Part shown: piece by piece, positions 50,007 to 59,649 of the stretch
How the letters are laid out: each line of letters starts with the position of its first letter
How positions within the stretch are numbered: position 1 is the stretch's first letter
Assembly: GCF_900109055.1 (NCBI RefSeq)
Contig: NZ_FOIV01000003.1
Span: 62,001 to 126,000, forward strand
Length of the DNA: 64,000 bases
Reading direction: 5' to 3'
From: Prevotella sp. khp7
Lineage (GTDB): Bacteria; Bacteroidota; Bacteroidia; Bacteroidales; Bacteroidaceae
Notes under the pieces: generated by a model
What the model saw: only the letters and a program-made list of their open reading frames with translations
What the model was told of the DNA's origin: nothing
Databases searched by the model: none
Program-made: the position numbers and the translations under genes

Positions 50007-53000
50007 ATGGAAGATTTCGTACATTTACATGTACATACCTACTACTCTATACTTGATGGTCAGTCGAGTATCAAGAAGCTTGTGGATAAAGCTATCGGAG
50101 ATGGCATGAAAGGCATGGCGATAACCGACCATGGCGACATGTTCGGCATTAAGGAATTTCACGACATCTGCATTGGCGTGAACAAACAGCGCAAGAAAGA
50201 TGGTCTGGAACCCTTTAAACCCATCTTCGGTTGTGAGATGTATGTAGCTCGTCGTGGTGATAAGAGCTTAAGGGAAACCAGAGAAGACTTGGGTGGTTAT
50301 CACCTCATCGTGCTGGCCAAGAACTATAATGGCTATAGGAATCTGATTAAACTTGTGAGCAATTCGTGGGTTGACGGATTCTACAACCGTCCGCGTACGG
50401 ACCGCATGGAACTGGAGAAGTATCATGAAGATTTGATCGTTTGTTCTGCCTGTATTGCTGGCGAAGTGCCGGCGAAGATATTAAAGGGTGATATTGCCGG
50501 TGCACGCGAAGCTATAGAGTGGCATAAACGTTTGTGGGGTGATGACTACTATCTGGAGCTTCAGCGCCACGAAGTGACTGATCCGAATATCCGCGCCAAT
50601 CGTGAGACGTTCCCTTTGCAGCAGCAGGCTAACAAGGTGCTTATAGAACTGGCTAAGGAGTATGGCGTGAAGCTTGTCTGTACGAACGATGCTCATTTTG
50701 TGGATCGTGAGAATGCCGAGGCTCATGACCATCTGCTGTGTCTGGCTACAGGTAAGGACCTTGATGATCCCGATCGTATGCTCTACTCGAAACAGGAGTG
50801 GTTCAAGACCCGTCAGGAGATGAACGATATCTTCAGCGATGTGCCCGAGGCCATGGCGAACACGGTAGAGATATTGGACAAGGTAGAAACCTATAGTCTG
50901 GATGCAGACCCGATTATGCCCTTCTTTCCGATTCCAGAATCATTCGGAACGGAAGATGAGTGGCGACAGAAGTTCACGGAACAGCAACTCTACGATGAGT
51001 TTACCAGCGATGAAAATGGCGAGAATCAGTTGTCACCTGAAGATGGCGAAAAGAAAATCAAAAAGCTGGGAGGCTATGATAAGATATACCGTATCAAGTT
51101 CGAGGCTGACTATCTGGCAGAACTGGCTTATACGGGAGCGAAGAAACGTTATGGTGATCCGATACCCCAAGATGTGGCCGACCGTGTGAAGTTTGAACTC
51201 CACATTATGAAGACGATGGGTTTCCCTGGTTACTTCCTGATTGTGCAGGACTTCATCAATTCTGCTCGCGACGAGCTTGGTGTGATGGTGGGGCCTGGTC
51301 GTGGCTCTGCGGCGGGAAGTGTGGTGGCTTACTGCTTAGGAATCACGAAGATCGACCCGCTGAAGTACGACCTGCTGTTTGAACGTTTCCTGAATCCTGA
51401 CCGTATCTCTCTGCCTGATATCGATACCGACTTCGATGACGATGGTCGAGGTAAGGTGTTGAAGTGGGTAGAAGATAAGTACGGGCACGAGAACTGTGCT
51501 CATATCATCACCTATGCCACCATGGCCACGAAGAACTCTATCAAGGATGTGGCTCGTGTAGAGAAGGTACCCATTGCGATATCCAATGCGCTCTGTAAAG
51601 CCATTCCAGATCGTTTGCCCGATGTGGATGGTAAGACGCCCAAGATGAACCTCCCTAATGCCATCAAGGCTGTGCCAGAATTACAGGAGGCTGAGGCTTC
51701 CAGTGACCCGCATTTGGCTAACACCATCAAATATGCCAAGATGCTGGAGGGTACGGTGCGTGGTACGGGTATCCATGCCTGTGGCTTCATTATCTGTCGC
51801 GATCCGATTAGTGACCATGTGCCCGTGTCGACGGCTGATGACCCGGATTTCAAGGGTGTGAAAACCAATTGTACCCAGTACGACGGTCATGTGATTGAAT
51901 CAACAGGACTGATTAAGATGGACTTCCTTGGACTGAAGACGTTGTCGGAGTTGAAGGAGGCTTGCGCAAATATTAAGCGAACAAGAGGCATCGATGTGGA
52001 TCTGGATACTATTCCTATAGACGACCCTAAAACTTACGAACTTTATCAGCAGGGGCGCACCATCGGTACCTTCCAGTTTGAGTCGGCAGGTATGCAGAAA
52101 TATCTGCGCGAACTGAAGCCCACCGTCTTTGAAGACTTGATTGCGATGAACGCTCTTTATCGCCCAGGTCCTATGGGGTATATTCCACAGTTCATCCGTC
52201 GTAAGCATGGTGAGGAACCTATCACCTATGATATACCTGTGATGGAGAAGTATCTCAAGGATACCTATGGTATTACGGTGTATCAGGAACAGGTGATGCT
52301 ACTCTCGCGTTTGTTGGCCGACTTTACCAGAGGCGAGAGCGATGCCCTGCGAAAGGCCATGGGTAAGAAGAAAAAAGATATCGTTGATGCGATGAAACCT
52401 AAATTCATCGAAGGCGGTAAGAAGAACGGCCATGACCCGAAAGTGCTTGAGAAGATTTGGAGCGATTGGGAGGCATTCGCCTCTTATGCGTTCAATAAGT
52501 CGCATGCGGCCTGCTACTCTTGGGTCGCTTTCCAGACTGCTTATCTGAAAGCAAATTATCCAGCAGAGTTCATGGCGGCTATTATGAGCCGACGAAGGGA
52601 CCAGATTACTGAAATCACAAAGTTGATGGATGAGTGTAAGCAGATGGGCATTAATACCTTGGGACCTGATGTGAACGAGTCGTATGAGAAGTTTGGTGTG
52701 AACCAGCATGGTGAGATTCGTTTCGGGCTTGGGGCTATCAAGGGTATGGGTGAATCGGCTGCCCAGGCTATTATTGCCGAACGTGATAAGAATGGCCCTT
52801 ATAAGTCGATATTCGATTTTGCCCAGCGTGTCAATATGAGTAATGTGAACCGTAAGGCTTTCGAGTCGCTTGCTCTGAGTGGTGGCTTCGACAGCTTCGG
52901 TATCCGCCGCGAGGAGTTTTTTGCAGAAAATGCCAAAGGCGAGCAGTGGCTTGATACTTTGGTACGTTATGGCCAGTTGTATCAGGCAGAGAAAGCTCAG

Positions 53001-53729
53001 GCTCAGAACTCTCTCTTCGGAGGGTTCGACGATTTGGAGATTGCCACACCGCCTCTGCCGAAGACCGATGTGAGATGGAGTGACATTGAACGACTGAACA
53101 AAGAACGCGATCTCGTGGGCATCTATCTATCGGCTCATCCGCTCGATGAATATAAGATTATTCTCGATAATCTGTGTAATACAAGGTGTGCCGATTTGGC
53201 AGATGTCTCACAACTGACAGACCGTGAGGATGTTATTATCGGTGGCATTGTGACGGCCGTGCGCCAGAAGTTTACTAAGAATGGTAACCCGTGCGGTTTC
53301 ATTACATTGGAAGACTTTGAGGGAAGTGGTGAGATCGCTCTGTTTGGTGAAGACTGGGGGCGCTGGAGTGGTCTGTTCCAAGAGGGTGCCTCAGTCTATG
53401 TCACTGCCAAGATGCGTGCCCGTTTCCAGAATAGCAACATCATGGAACTAAAGGTGCAGAACGTAGAGTATATGCAGACCATCAAAGAGAAGTGCATCGA
53501 CCGCATCACGATCTCACTCGTCACCGATTTGCTGGATGAACAGATTGTGGCCGATCTGAATGAAATCATTGACGAGAATCCTGGTAAGACGAAACTCTTC
53601 TTCCAGTTGCGCGACTCGCAAGGCTCTCATCATGTGCTTCTGAAGAGTAAGAAGGAAGGTGTTGACGTAAGACATACACTGCTTGAGTATATTGAGCATC
53701 ACGAGATGCTTGACTATAAGATCAACTGA
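50007..53729 (+). CDS. dnaE: DNA polymerase III subunit alpha
   Basis: 1240 residues, main replicative polymerase. It starts with a PHP domain (FVHLHVHTYYSILDGQSS), followed by the polymerase palm with VGPGRGSAAGSVVAYCLGI and the catalytic PDIDTDFDDDGRGKV, the fingers with RPGPMGYIPQFIRR and KSHAACYSWVAFQTAYLKA, a helix-hairpin-helix region and a C-terminal OB fold (IIGGIVTAVRQKFTKNG). Length is normal for a Bacteroidetes DnaE. trxA follows 67 bp downstream. Confidence 0.98.
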   Translation: MEDFVHLHVHTYYSILDGQSSIKKLVDKAIGDGMKGMAITDHGDMFGIKEFHDICIGVNKQRKKDGLEPFKPIFGCEMYVARRGDKSLRETREDLGGYHLIVLAKNYNGYRNLIKLVSNSWVDGFYNRPRTDRMELEKYHEDLIVCSACIAGEVPAKILKGDIAGAREAIEWHKRLWGDDYYLELQRHEVTDPNIRANRETFPLQQQANKVLIELAKEYGVKLVCTNDAHFVDRENAEAHDHLLCLATGKDLDDPDRMLYSKQEWFKTRQEMNDIFSDVPEAMANTVEILDKVETYSLDADPIMPFFPIPESFGTEDEWRQKFTEQQLYDEFTSDENGENQLSPEDGEKKIKKLGGYDKIYRIKFEADYLAELAYTGAKKRYGDPIPQDVADRVKFELHIMKTMGFPGYFLIVQDFINSARDELGVMVGPGRGSAAGSVVAYCLGITKIDPLKYDLLFERFLNPDRISLPDIDTDFDDDGRGKVLKWVEDKYGHENCAHIITYATMATKNSIKDVARVEKVPIAISNALCKAIPDRLPDVDGKTPKMNLPNAIKAVPELQEAEASSDPHLANTIKYAKMLEGTVRGTGIHACGFIICRDPISDHVPVSTADDPDFKGVKTNCTQYDGHVIESTGLIKMDFLGLKTLSELKEACANIKRTRGIDVDLDTIPIDDPKTYELYQQGRTIGTFQFESAGMQKYLRELKPTVFEDLIAMNALYRPGPMGYIPQFIRRKHGEEPITYDIPVMEKYLKDTYGITVYQEQVMLLSRLLADFTRGESDALRKAMGKKKKDIVDAMKPKFIEGGKKNGHDPKVLEKIWSDWEAFASYAFNKSHAACYSWVAFQTAYLKANYPAEFMAAIMSRRRDQITEITKLMDECKQMGINTLGPDVNESYEKFGVNQHGEIRFGLGAIKGMGESAAQAIIAERDKNGPYKSIFDFAQRVNMSNVNRKAFESLALSGGFDSFGIRREEFFAENAKGEQWLDTLVRYGQLYQAEKAQAQNSLFGGFDDLEIATPPLPKTDVRWSDIERLNKERDLVGIYLSAHPLDEYKIILDNLCNTRCADLADVSQLTDREDVIIGGIVTAVRQKFTKNGNPCGFITLEDFEGSGEIALFGEDWGRWSGLFQEGASVYVTAKMRARFQNSNIMELKVQNVEYMQTIKEKCIDRITISLVTDLLDEQIVADLNEIIDENPGKTKLFFQLRDSQGSHHVLLKSKKEGVDVRHTLLEYIEHHEMLDYKIN

Positions 53730-53796
53730 TGTGGCATGGTATTTGCTACACTATTAATGAGACAAATATAGTATTCATCTTTAAAACGAAGAAAAA

Positions 53797-54111
53797 ATGG
53801 AAGTAACAATCACAAAAGAGAACTTTGCAAGTTTGAAGGCTGGTAATCTGCCTTTAGTAGTGGATTTCTGGGCTACATGGTGTGGTCCCTGCCGTATGGT
53901 GGCTCCCATTATCGAAGAGCTGTCGAAAGAGTATGATGGCAAAGTGGTTATTGGTAAGTGCGATGTAGAGGACAACGAGGATATCGCCGCTGAGTTTGGT
54001 ATCCGTAATATTCCTACCATTCTGTTCTTCAAGAATGGCGAGGTGGTTGACAAAATCATCGGTGCTCAGCCTAAGGCTAAGATTGAAGAGAAAATCCAGA
54101 CACTGCTCTAA
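53797..54111 (+). CDS. trxA: thioredoxin
   Basis: 104 residues, cytosolic dithiol reductase. Active site WCGPC in DFWATWCGPCRMVAPI, cis-proline in IRNIPTILFFKNG. Full length with no signal peptide. No clear promoter of its own is visible in the 67-base gap after dnaE, so it may be transcribed with it. A small acidic gene follows 3 bases after its stop. Confidence 0.97.
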   Translation: MEVTITKENFASLKAGNLPLVVDFWATWCGPCRMVAPIIEELSKEYDGKVVIGKCDVEDNEDIAAEFGIRNIPTILFFKNGEVVDKIIGAQPKAKIEEKIQTLL

Positions 54112-54114
54112 GTT

Positions 54115-54435
54115 ATGGCAAGTCTTGACGAACTGATTAGGCAGGACGAACTGGAGAACCAGCAAGAGTTGGCATTTATCCGGTCTCAGATTCCTGCTGA
54201 TATGAAAGGAACATTCAGCGATGATGACATCCTGTATATCATGGATAGCATTGTCGACTATTACTTTACCAGTGGCATCCTGGAGGGTAATGAAGAGGAA
54301 ACGGATATTGATATGGAGAAAGTGGCCGAATATGTTTGTAAACAGGCAAAGGAGGCCAATGTCGGAACCTTCGATCCTCAGGATGTTTTTTTCATCGTAC
54401 AAGCTGATTTGGACTTTCAGGAACAGAATCTGTAA
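54115..54435 (+). CDS. small acidic conserved protein
   Basis: 106 residues, strongly acidic and helical, no membrane segment or signal peptide. Features are ELIRQDELENQQELAFIRSQIP, a DDDILYIMDSIVDYYFTSGIL helix pair, and the end EANVGTFDPQDVFFIVQADLDF. Such proteins are found after trxA in other Bacteroidales as I recall, but I know of no function. It starts 3 bases after trxA and ends before a strong terminator, so it is likely co-expressed with trxA. Confidence 0.75.
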   Translation: MASLDELIRQDELENQQELAFIRSQIPADMKGTFSDDDILYIMDSIVDYYFTSGILEGNEEETDIDMEKVAEYVCKQAKEANVGTFDPQDVFFIVQADLDFQEQNL

Positions 54436-54498
54436 GGACGAAGCAATCCTTGATGGTTGGTTCGTGCCGTATTCTGATTAGAAAGTACTTATTGAGAT

Positions 54499-54540
54499 AT
54501 ACTCCCTGCTTTATTCAAAAGAAGCAGGGAGTATTTTTTT
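54499..54540 (+). terminator. terminator of the trxA operon
   Basis: Perfect 13-bp stem ATACTCCCTGCTT / AAGCAGGGAGTAT followed by eight T residues. Confidence 0.9.
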
Positions 54541-54555
54541 CCCACACCTCCCTTT

Positions 54556-54963
54556 TTAGAACACAATGGCGCGAGTGCCGTCTTCTTTCTCAGTAATCTC
54601 AACCTTCACGGCGTCTTCGGGCAGAACTTCTTCTATCAGTTCGGGCCATTCGATAAAACAGAGGGCTCCGCTATAGAAATAGTCTTCATAGCCCATATCG
54701 TAAACCTCTTCGAGTTTCTTGATACGGTAGAAGTCGAAATGATAGATGGAACCGTTTTTTCCGCCATATTCGTTGATAATAGCAAACGTAGGGCTGGTGA
54801 TGACATCATCGACGCCGAGTTCTTCGCAGATGGCTTTGATGAATGTGGTCTTACCAGCGCCCATCTTTCCGTAGAAGGCAAATACCTTGTGGTCACCCAT
54901 GTTGTCGATAAACTCCCGGGCTGTCTCCCGGATGTTGTCGAGATTACTAATTGTTATTTCCAT
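54556..54963 (-). CDS. tsaE: tRNA threonylcarbamoyladenosine biosynthesis ATPase
   Basis: 135 residues, the ATPase that assists TsaB/TsaD in making t6A37 in tRNA. Walker [17 protein letters not shown], then [10 protein letters not shown] and the FDFYRIKK and [21 protein letters not shown] segments are all typical. Last gene of the aroA-porW-porX run, 25 bp after porX. Confidence 0.95.
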   Translation of the reverse strand: MEITISNLDNIRETAREFIDNMGDHKVFAFYGKMGAGKTTFIKAICEELGVDDVITSPTFAIINEYGGKNGSIYHFDFYRIKKLEEVYDMGYEDYFYSGALCFIEWPELIEEVLPEDAVKVEITEKEDGTRAIVF

Positions 54964-54988
54964 ATATATTCTTTTTTATCTTTACTAT

Positions 54989-56554
54989 TTATCTTTTCTT
55001 TCCTGTTAGCGTGATGAGTGGTATGATGATTTCTTCCATCGATATGCCTCCATGTTGGAATGTATCACGATAGTATGACACGTAATAATTGTAGTTATTA
55101 GGATAGGCGAAGAACGAGTCGCCTGTGGCAAATACGTAGCTCGTGGATAGATTGGGCGAGGGCAGTTGGGCCTTCTGTGGATCCTTGATGACGAAGAGGT
55201 TCTTGTCTTCATAGGCCAGATTTTTGCCGAGCTTGTAACGCAGGTTGGTGTTCGTATTCCTGTCACCCACGATTTTTACAGGTTGAGTGCAACGTATACT
55301 ACCATGGTCGGTGGTAACAATCACTTTATAGTCGGTTTGTGCCAATTGTTTGAAGAAGTCTGAGATGACGGTGTGGCGGAACCATGAGAGCGTGATGCTG
55401 CGGTAGGCACTTTCGTTGTTGGCCAATTCACGTACCATCTTCGATTCTGTGCGGGCATGACTCAGCATATCGATAAAGTTGAACACGATTACGTTCAGGT
55501 CGTTCTTCTCCAGTGTCTGGAATTGTTGCAGAAACTTGTCGGCTTCAGCCTGACTATTGATCTTATGATAGGAGAATGAATTCTTGCGACGATAACGCTC
55601 CAGCTGAGTTCGGATGAGTGGCTCTTCGTTCACGTTCTTACCTTCTTCTTCGTCTTCATCAACCCACAGATGGGGGAACATCTCAGCAATCTTGTTGGGC
55701 ATCAGTCCGCTGAAGATAGCATTGCGGGCATATTGTGTAGCGGTAGGTAGGATGCTGAAATAAAGATCCTCTTCTATGTCGAAGTGGTCGCTCAACTCGT
55801 TTGCCAATATGCGCCATTGGTCGTAACGGAAGTTATCGAGAACCACGAGGAACACCTTCTGTCCATTGTTGAGCATGGGAAACAGCTTGGTCTTAAAGAT
55901 GTCGGGCGAAAGAGTAGGGCGGCTCGTATCTCCACCAGAAGCGTTGGTGTTTACCCAATTCAGGTAGTTCTTCTTAATGAACTTTGCAAAGCCGTTGTTG
56001 GCGTCTTCCTTCTGCATCTGTAGCATTTCAGTCATATTGCTGTCGGTGGCACTCAGTTCAAGCTCCCAATGCACCAGGCGCTTATAAACGTCTACCCAGT
56101 CTTTCCAGTTTTGGCAGTCGAGTATCTGCATGGCTATCTGTTGGAAGTTCTGCTGATATTGCGTCTGGGTCACTTCGGTCTCAATAGCCTTGCGGTGGAT
56201 GTTCTTCTTCAGGGTCAGTAATATCTGGTTGGGATTCACGGGTTTAATCAGGTAGTCGGCTATCTTTTGTCCGATAGCCTGATTCATGATATTCTCCTCT
56301 TCGCTCTTGGTCACCATCACAATCGCCAAAGATGGCTGCAACTCTTTCAGCTTCTGCAGCGTCTCCAGTCCACTGAGTCCGGGCATGTGCTCGTCGAGAA
56401 GCACAAGGTCGAAGTTGCGTTCCTTGCAGAGATCGATGGCATCGGTGCCATTGCTGACGGTTACCACCTCATAGCCTTTCTTTTCGAGAAAGAGGATGTG
56501 TGCCCTCAGTTGTTCAATCTCATCGTCTACCCAAAGTAACAATCCGTTGGTCAT
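54989..56554 (-). CDS. porX: type IX secretion response regulator PorX (receiver + PglZ phosphatase domain)
   Basis: 521 residues. An N-terminal receiver domain (LLLWVDDEIEQL; phosphoacceptor Asp54 in LVLLDEHMPG; conserved Lys in DYLIKPVNP) and a C-terminal PglZ domain of the alkaline phosphatase superfamily (FLVVLDNFRYDQWRIL; NVIVFNFIDMLSHARTES; VIVTTDHGSI). PorX with the sensor PorY and sigma factor SigP controls type IX secretion genes in Porphyromonas, and hydrolyses cyclic oligonucleotides. It lies 24 bp after the PorW-like gene; PorY is not in the window. The PorX domain order is unmistakable. Confidence 0.93.
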   Translation of the reverse strand: MTNGLLLWVDDEIEQLRAHILFLEKKGYEVVTVSNGTDAIDLCKERNFDLVLLDEHMPGLSGLETLQKLKELQPSLAIVMVTKSEEENIMNQAIGQKIADYLIKPVNPNQILLTLKKNIHRKAIETEVTQTQYQQNFQQIAMQILDCQNWKDWVDVYKRLVHWELELSATDSNMTEMLQMQKEDANNGFAKFIKKNYLNWVNTNASGGDTSRPTLSPDIFKTKLFPMLNNGQKVFLVVLDNFRYDQWRILANELSDHFDIEEDLYFSILPTATQYARNAIFSGLMPNKIAEMFPHLWVDEDEEEGKNVNEEPLIRTQLERYRRKNSFSYHKINSQAEADKFLQQFQTLEKNDLNVIVFNFIDMLSHARTESKMVRELANNESAYRSITLSWFRHTVISDFFKQLAQTDYKVIVTTDHGSIRCTQPVKIVGDRNTNTNLRYKLGKNLAYEDKNLFVIKDPQKAQLPSPNLSTSYVFATGDSFFAYPNNYNYYVSYYRDTFQHGGISMEEIIIPLITLTGKKR

Positions 56555-56578
56555 TCTTTTCTTTTCCCCTTTATATTT

Positions 56579-59458
56579 TTACCAGAAGTCATCCCCAAAG
56601 TCGAAGTCCTTCACCTGTTGTTGAGGCTGTTGAGACTTTTGTGGCATGAATTCGTCCTGTTCTTCTTGCTCGTCTATGGTGTCCATCTCCTCTATGTCGG
56701 GCTGTTCCATGTTCTCAGGTATCAGCAGCAGTCTCTCTTTGCTGATCTGCATCGGAGCAAACTCCTTCTCATAGAACTGTTGGTACTCGTCGTAACTGAA
56801 CTGCCGTCCTATCAATGCCAGGTTCGCATTGCTGATGATGAGAGAGCGGCATTGCTTTAGCATCTCCTTCATCTGGTTGCTGGCATAGAGCTGGCGGGCA
56901 TACTGCGTGGCTTCGTCGTAACTCAGGAAACCGCTCACCATCATACGGTGCAGACCGTTGTCTTCATCAATCTGCAATTCGAAGTTACGAACCAGAAAAT
57001 TCGTGAAGTTGTAGCGGGCCAACTCGAAGAGCAGTTGGTTCTCACTGACAGAGTCAGGCTGATAGACAAGCATGAAGAGGAACTGCTGGTTGCGCTCGGT
57101 GCTGAGTGTGTCGACGCTGGTAGAGTCGTGTGTCAGCGTAATGCTGCGCATGGTCCATACGTCCCCGATATCGAACTTACCGCCATGAAGTCGGCGCCCT
57201 TCCTTTACTCCTTTTATAATCATTCCTGCCAGCGGACTGACTTCACTCTCTGGAAATCTCTCAACCACCTCTTGCAGACGGCTCATGCAGCCGTCGCCGT
57301 CTCCATCGTTTAACCGGCTCAGACCATCGATGAAGAGGAACTTGGCACGATTGCTGCCTTGTGGGAACCGTTTCTCTGAAAGAGCAGTGTTCGCCTTCAC
57401 GACGTCGGCTCTGCTGTCCTTGAATGCTTCATAGGTGGTGGCATAAAGAGAGTCTTCAATATGTTCACCGAACTTGGCGTTCTCTACGTAGTAGGGGTCG
57501 GTAAGGAGAGTGGTCCACTCACTATTGGGGTGATTGGCCTTCAGGTGGGTCAGGCAGTTGCCTGCCTTCAGGTTGTCACCCTGCCGCAGATAAAGTAGAT
57601 ACAAGTGATACCAAGCTTCGTCCAGGTGTTCATAATCGGGGTAGTCTTTGGTCAGTCTGCCCAAATGTTTCTCGCAGAGACGCAGATTGTCCATCTTGTC
57701 TTTCAGAATGATGCCTGCATGCAACAGTGCATCTTTCAGTAAATCATGACAAGCAGCCTGTTGTCCTGCTGTAAAGGGTATCTGTGCTAAGTAATACTCA
57801 CGCTGATGGGGATTGGTTGCCATAGAGTCTGTCGAGGCAATGGCTTTTTCTTGAATGTCCATACCCTCTGAAGACTCTTTGGTATCACTATCGAGACTGA
57901 TGACGGTCTGATTGATACGTTGCCAGTTGTCTATGTTCTCTCGCTTGCCCCATTGGCGCTGGAAGGAGGCTTTTCCTTGGCTCACGGCTGTGGGATTGTA
58001 GAAATACCAACCACCGCTGGTGGCTGAAGGCGTGGAGATGGTTGGATTAAGATTCATATCGGCATTGGCAGTTATGGTCTCCTGTTCCAACAGCGCATAT
58101 TGCTCCTCTTTCTCTTTCTTCTTCAGCTCATTTATCACGCGGTCGACAGCCTTGTTGCGCTCAGCTTCTGGCATAGCGGCCAGAGCCAGCAGAGAGTCCT
58201 GAAGTTGAATGGTGTTGGTATAAGGCACCAGCTCGTCGAGAATCCTGGAGCGACGGGAGAACTCCTCATAGTCAGTCCGTTCCTTGTCGAGCAGACCAAT
58301 GGCCTCGCCATAGCAGCGTTGGGCATCGGCAAACATGTCTTTGGCCCAATATATATTGCCTAATGTCAACAATAACACGCCCTTCTCTATGCCGTTTCTG
58401 GTTGATCGGCGACAGCCTTTCTCATAGGCGGCGATGGCCTCGGTGGTGTCACGTTGTGTCATGTGGATATTGCCAATAGCATAGTATACCTGGTCCAGAT
58501 ATTCCGTATTATTGTCAGAAGCCGCCATGCGTCTGAGTTTACCAATCATCTGGCGGCTATTGTTGCTGGCGGCAACCTCGGTCTGTGCGATGCGGGCATT
58601 GAACTGCAGTTCGTAGGGCGGATGACATCCCGCCACTTTGCCAAAGGCGCGATAGGCCTCGTCGCGATTGCCCAGTAGCTTTTGAATCTGTCCCATCAGG
58701 AACCATTCTCTTGCCCGCTGGATGTTGCGCCGTTCGTGCTTGATGACCTTTCGCAGGTAAGGCACAGCTTTCTGGTAGTCGCCCTGACGAATGTAGTAGT
58801 TGGCATAGGTGTAGTCCCAGTCCTTGACAGCCCTGAAGTCCATGGAGTCGCGGCTCATGTTGCGAATCACGTCCTCTGCATCATATTTCCATCCCAGTTC
58901 GGTATAGCATTTGGCGAGCCACGCACGGGCCAGTCCGTTCATCAAGGGCTGTGTCTGATAGAGTCGGGTCATATATGAGAATGTGGCGGCAGCCTCGTCG
59001 AAGGCACCTTTCTGGAATTGTGCTTTTCCCATCAGCAGCCAGGCTTTCCATATAAAGGGGTTATACTCCCTGCGCCCCAGCCACTCGCGGTCTTTTGGTG
59101 TTTTCCGCTTGCTGTTATCCCATTCGGGTTTGGCTTTGATGCTATGCTGGTGGATGGCTTTCTCACATTTCTCGATAGTGCGGTCATACTGACTTTTACC
59201 GATGTCGCGACTCTGCTTGTTGCCAACCATGTAGAGGGGAATCAGTTCGGTATAGTTGTCTTTGTTGCCTTTCTCTTTCTCAAGATTCCCCTCGATAAAG
59301 GCCTGTGAGCCATTGAAGTAAGTGTTGTATCGGGCATTGAAGGAGTGCCACCAGCGTGATTGCGCTGTGTTCTTCTGCGTTGAGCAGCCGGATATGGCCA
59401 AAACGCATGAGGCGGCAATCAGCCATTGGAAGCCGATAATCCTTACCCTTCTATGCAT
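56579..59458 (-). CDS. porW: PorW/SprE-like tetratricopeptide lipoprotein
   Basis: 959 residues. Lipoprotein signal (IGFQWLIAASCVLAISGC) with lipobox Cys, followed by NARYNTYFNGSQAFIEGN and many TPR-type helices (for example AWLLMGKAQFQKGAFDEAAATF and AWYHLYLLYLRQGDNLKAG). The start motif and TPR layout are those of PorW (Porphyromonas) and SprE (Flavobacterium), outer-membrane lipoproteins needed for type IX secretion. The start at 59458 gives the lipoprotein signal; an upstream extension lies in the preceding gene. Its tail (EQDEFMPQKSQQPQQQVKDFDFG) is low complexity. It overlaps the upstream small gene by 8 bases and precedes porX by 24. Confidence 0.85.
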   Translation of the reverse strand: MHRRVRIIGFQWLIAASCVLAISGCSTQKNTAQSRWWHSFNARYNTYFNGSQAFIEGNLEKEKGNKDNYTELIPLYMVGNKQSRDIGKSQYDRTIEKCEKAIHQHSIKAKPEWDNSKRKTPKDREWLGRREYNPFIWKAWLLMGKAQFQKGAFDEAAATFSYMTRLYQTQPLMNGLARAWLAKCYTELGWKYDAEDVIRNMSRDSMDFRAVKDWDYTYANYYIRQGDYQKAVPYLRKVIKHERRNIQRAREWFLMGQIQKLLGNRDEAYRAFGKVAGCHPPYELQFNARIAQTEVAASNNSRQMIGKLRRMAASDNNTEYLDQVYYAIGNIHMTQRDTTEAIAAYEKGCRRSTRNGIEKGVLLLTLGNIYWAKDMFADAQRCYGEAIGLLDKERTDYEEFSRRSRILDELVPYTNTIQLQDSLLALAAMPEAERNKAVDRVINELKKKEKEEQYALLEQETITANADMNLNPTISTPSATSGGWYFYNPTAVSQGKASFQRQWGKRENIDNWQRINQTVISLDSDTKESSEGMDIQEKAIASTDSMATNPHQREYYLAQIPFTAGQQAACHDLLKDALLHAGIILKDKMDNLRLCEKHLGRLTKDYPDYEHLDEAWYHLYLLYLRQGDNLKAGNCLTHLKANHPNSEWTTLLTDPYYVENAKFGEHIEDSLYATTYEAFKDSRADVVKANTALSEKRFPQGSNRAKFLFIDGLSRLNDGDGDGCMSRLQEVVERFPESEVSPLAGMIIKGVKEGRRLHGGKFDIGDVWTMRSITLTHDSTSVDTLSTERNQQFLFMLVYQPDSVSENQLLFELARYNFTNFLVRNFELQIDEDNGLHRMMVSGFLSYDEATQYARQLYASNQMKEMLKQCRSLIISNANLALIGRQFSYDEYQQFYEKEFAPMQISKERLLLIPENMEQPDIEEMDTIDEQEEQDEFMPQKSQQPQQQVKDFDFGDDFW

Positions 59459-59642
59459 CTTCCTTTTTCTTTTTCTCCTCCAGCAGACAGTGAATCTTGC
59501 ATGAGCCCTCGTCAGCAGCCGTACATGTAGAGCAGTCGTGCCCCACAGTAATCTCGTCCTCTCCTTTGTCGAAGTGAGAGGCAATGCCGGCTACGATGCC
59601 CAGTCCAACTAATAGTGCGATGCAAACCAATGCGAAACTCAT
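59451..59642 (-). CDS. small Cys-rich membrane protein
   Basis: 63 residues. One N-terminal membrane helix (SFALVCIALLVGLGIVAGIA) followed by an acidic segment and a cysteine cluster CSTCTAADEGSCKIHC (four Cys in 16 residues), then a Lys/Glu tail. The four Cys could hold a metal or an iron-sulfur site. It lies 7 bp after aroA and overlaps the porW-like gene by 8 bases, so it is translated with them. No function known. Confidence 0.78.
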   Translation of the reverse strand: MSFALVCIALLVGLGIVAGIASHFDKGEDEITVGHDCSTCTAADEGSCKIHCLLEEKKKKEDA

Positions 59643-59649
59643 ATGTTTA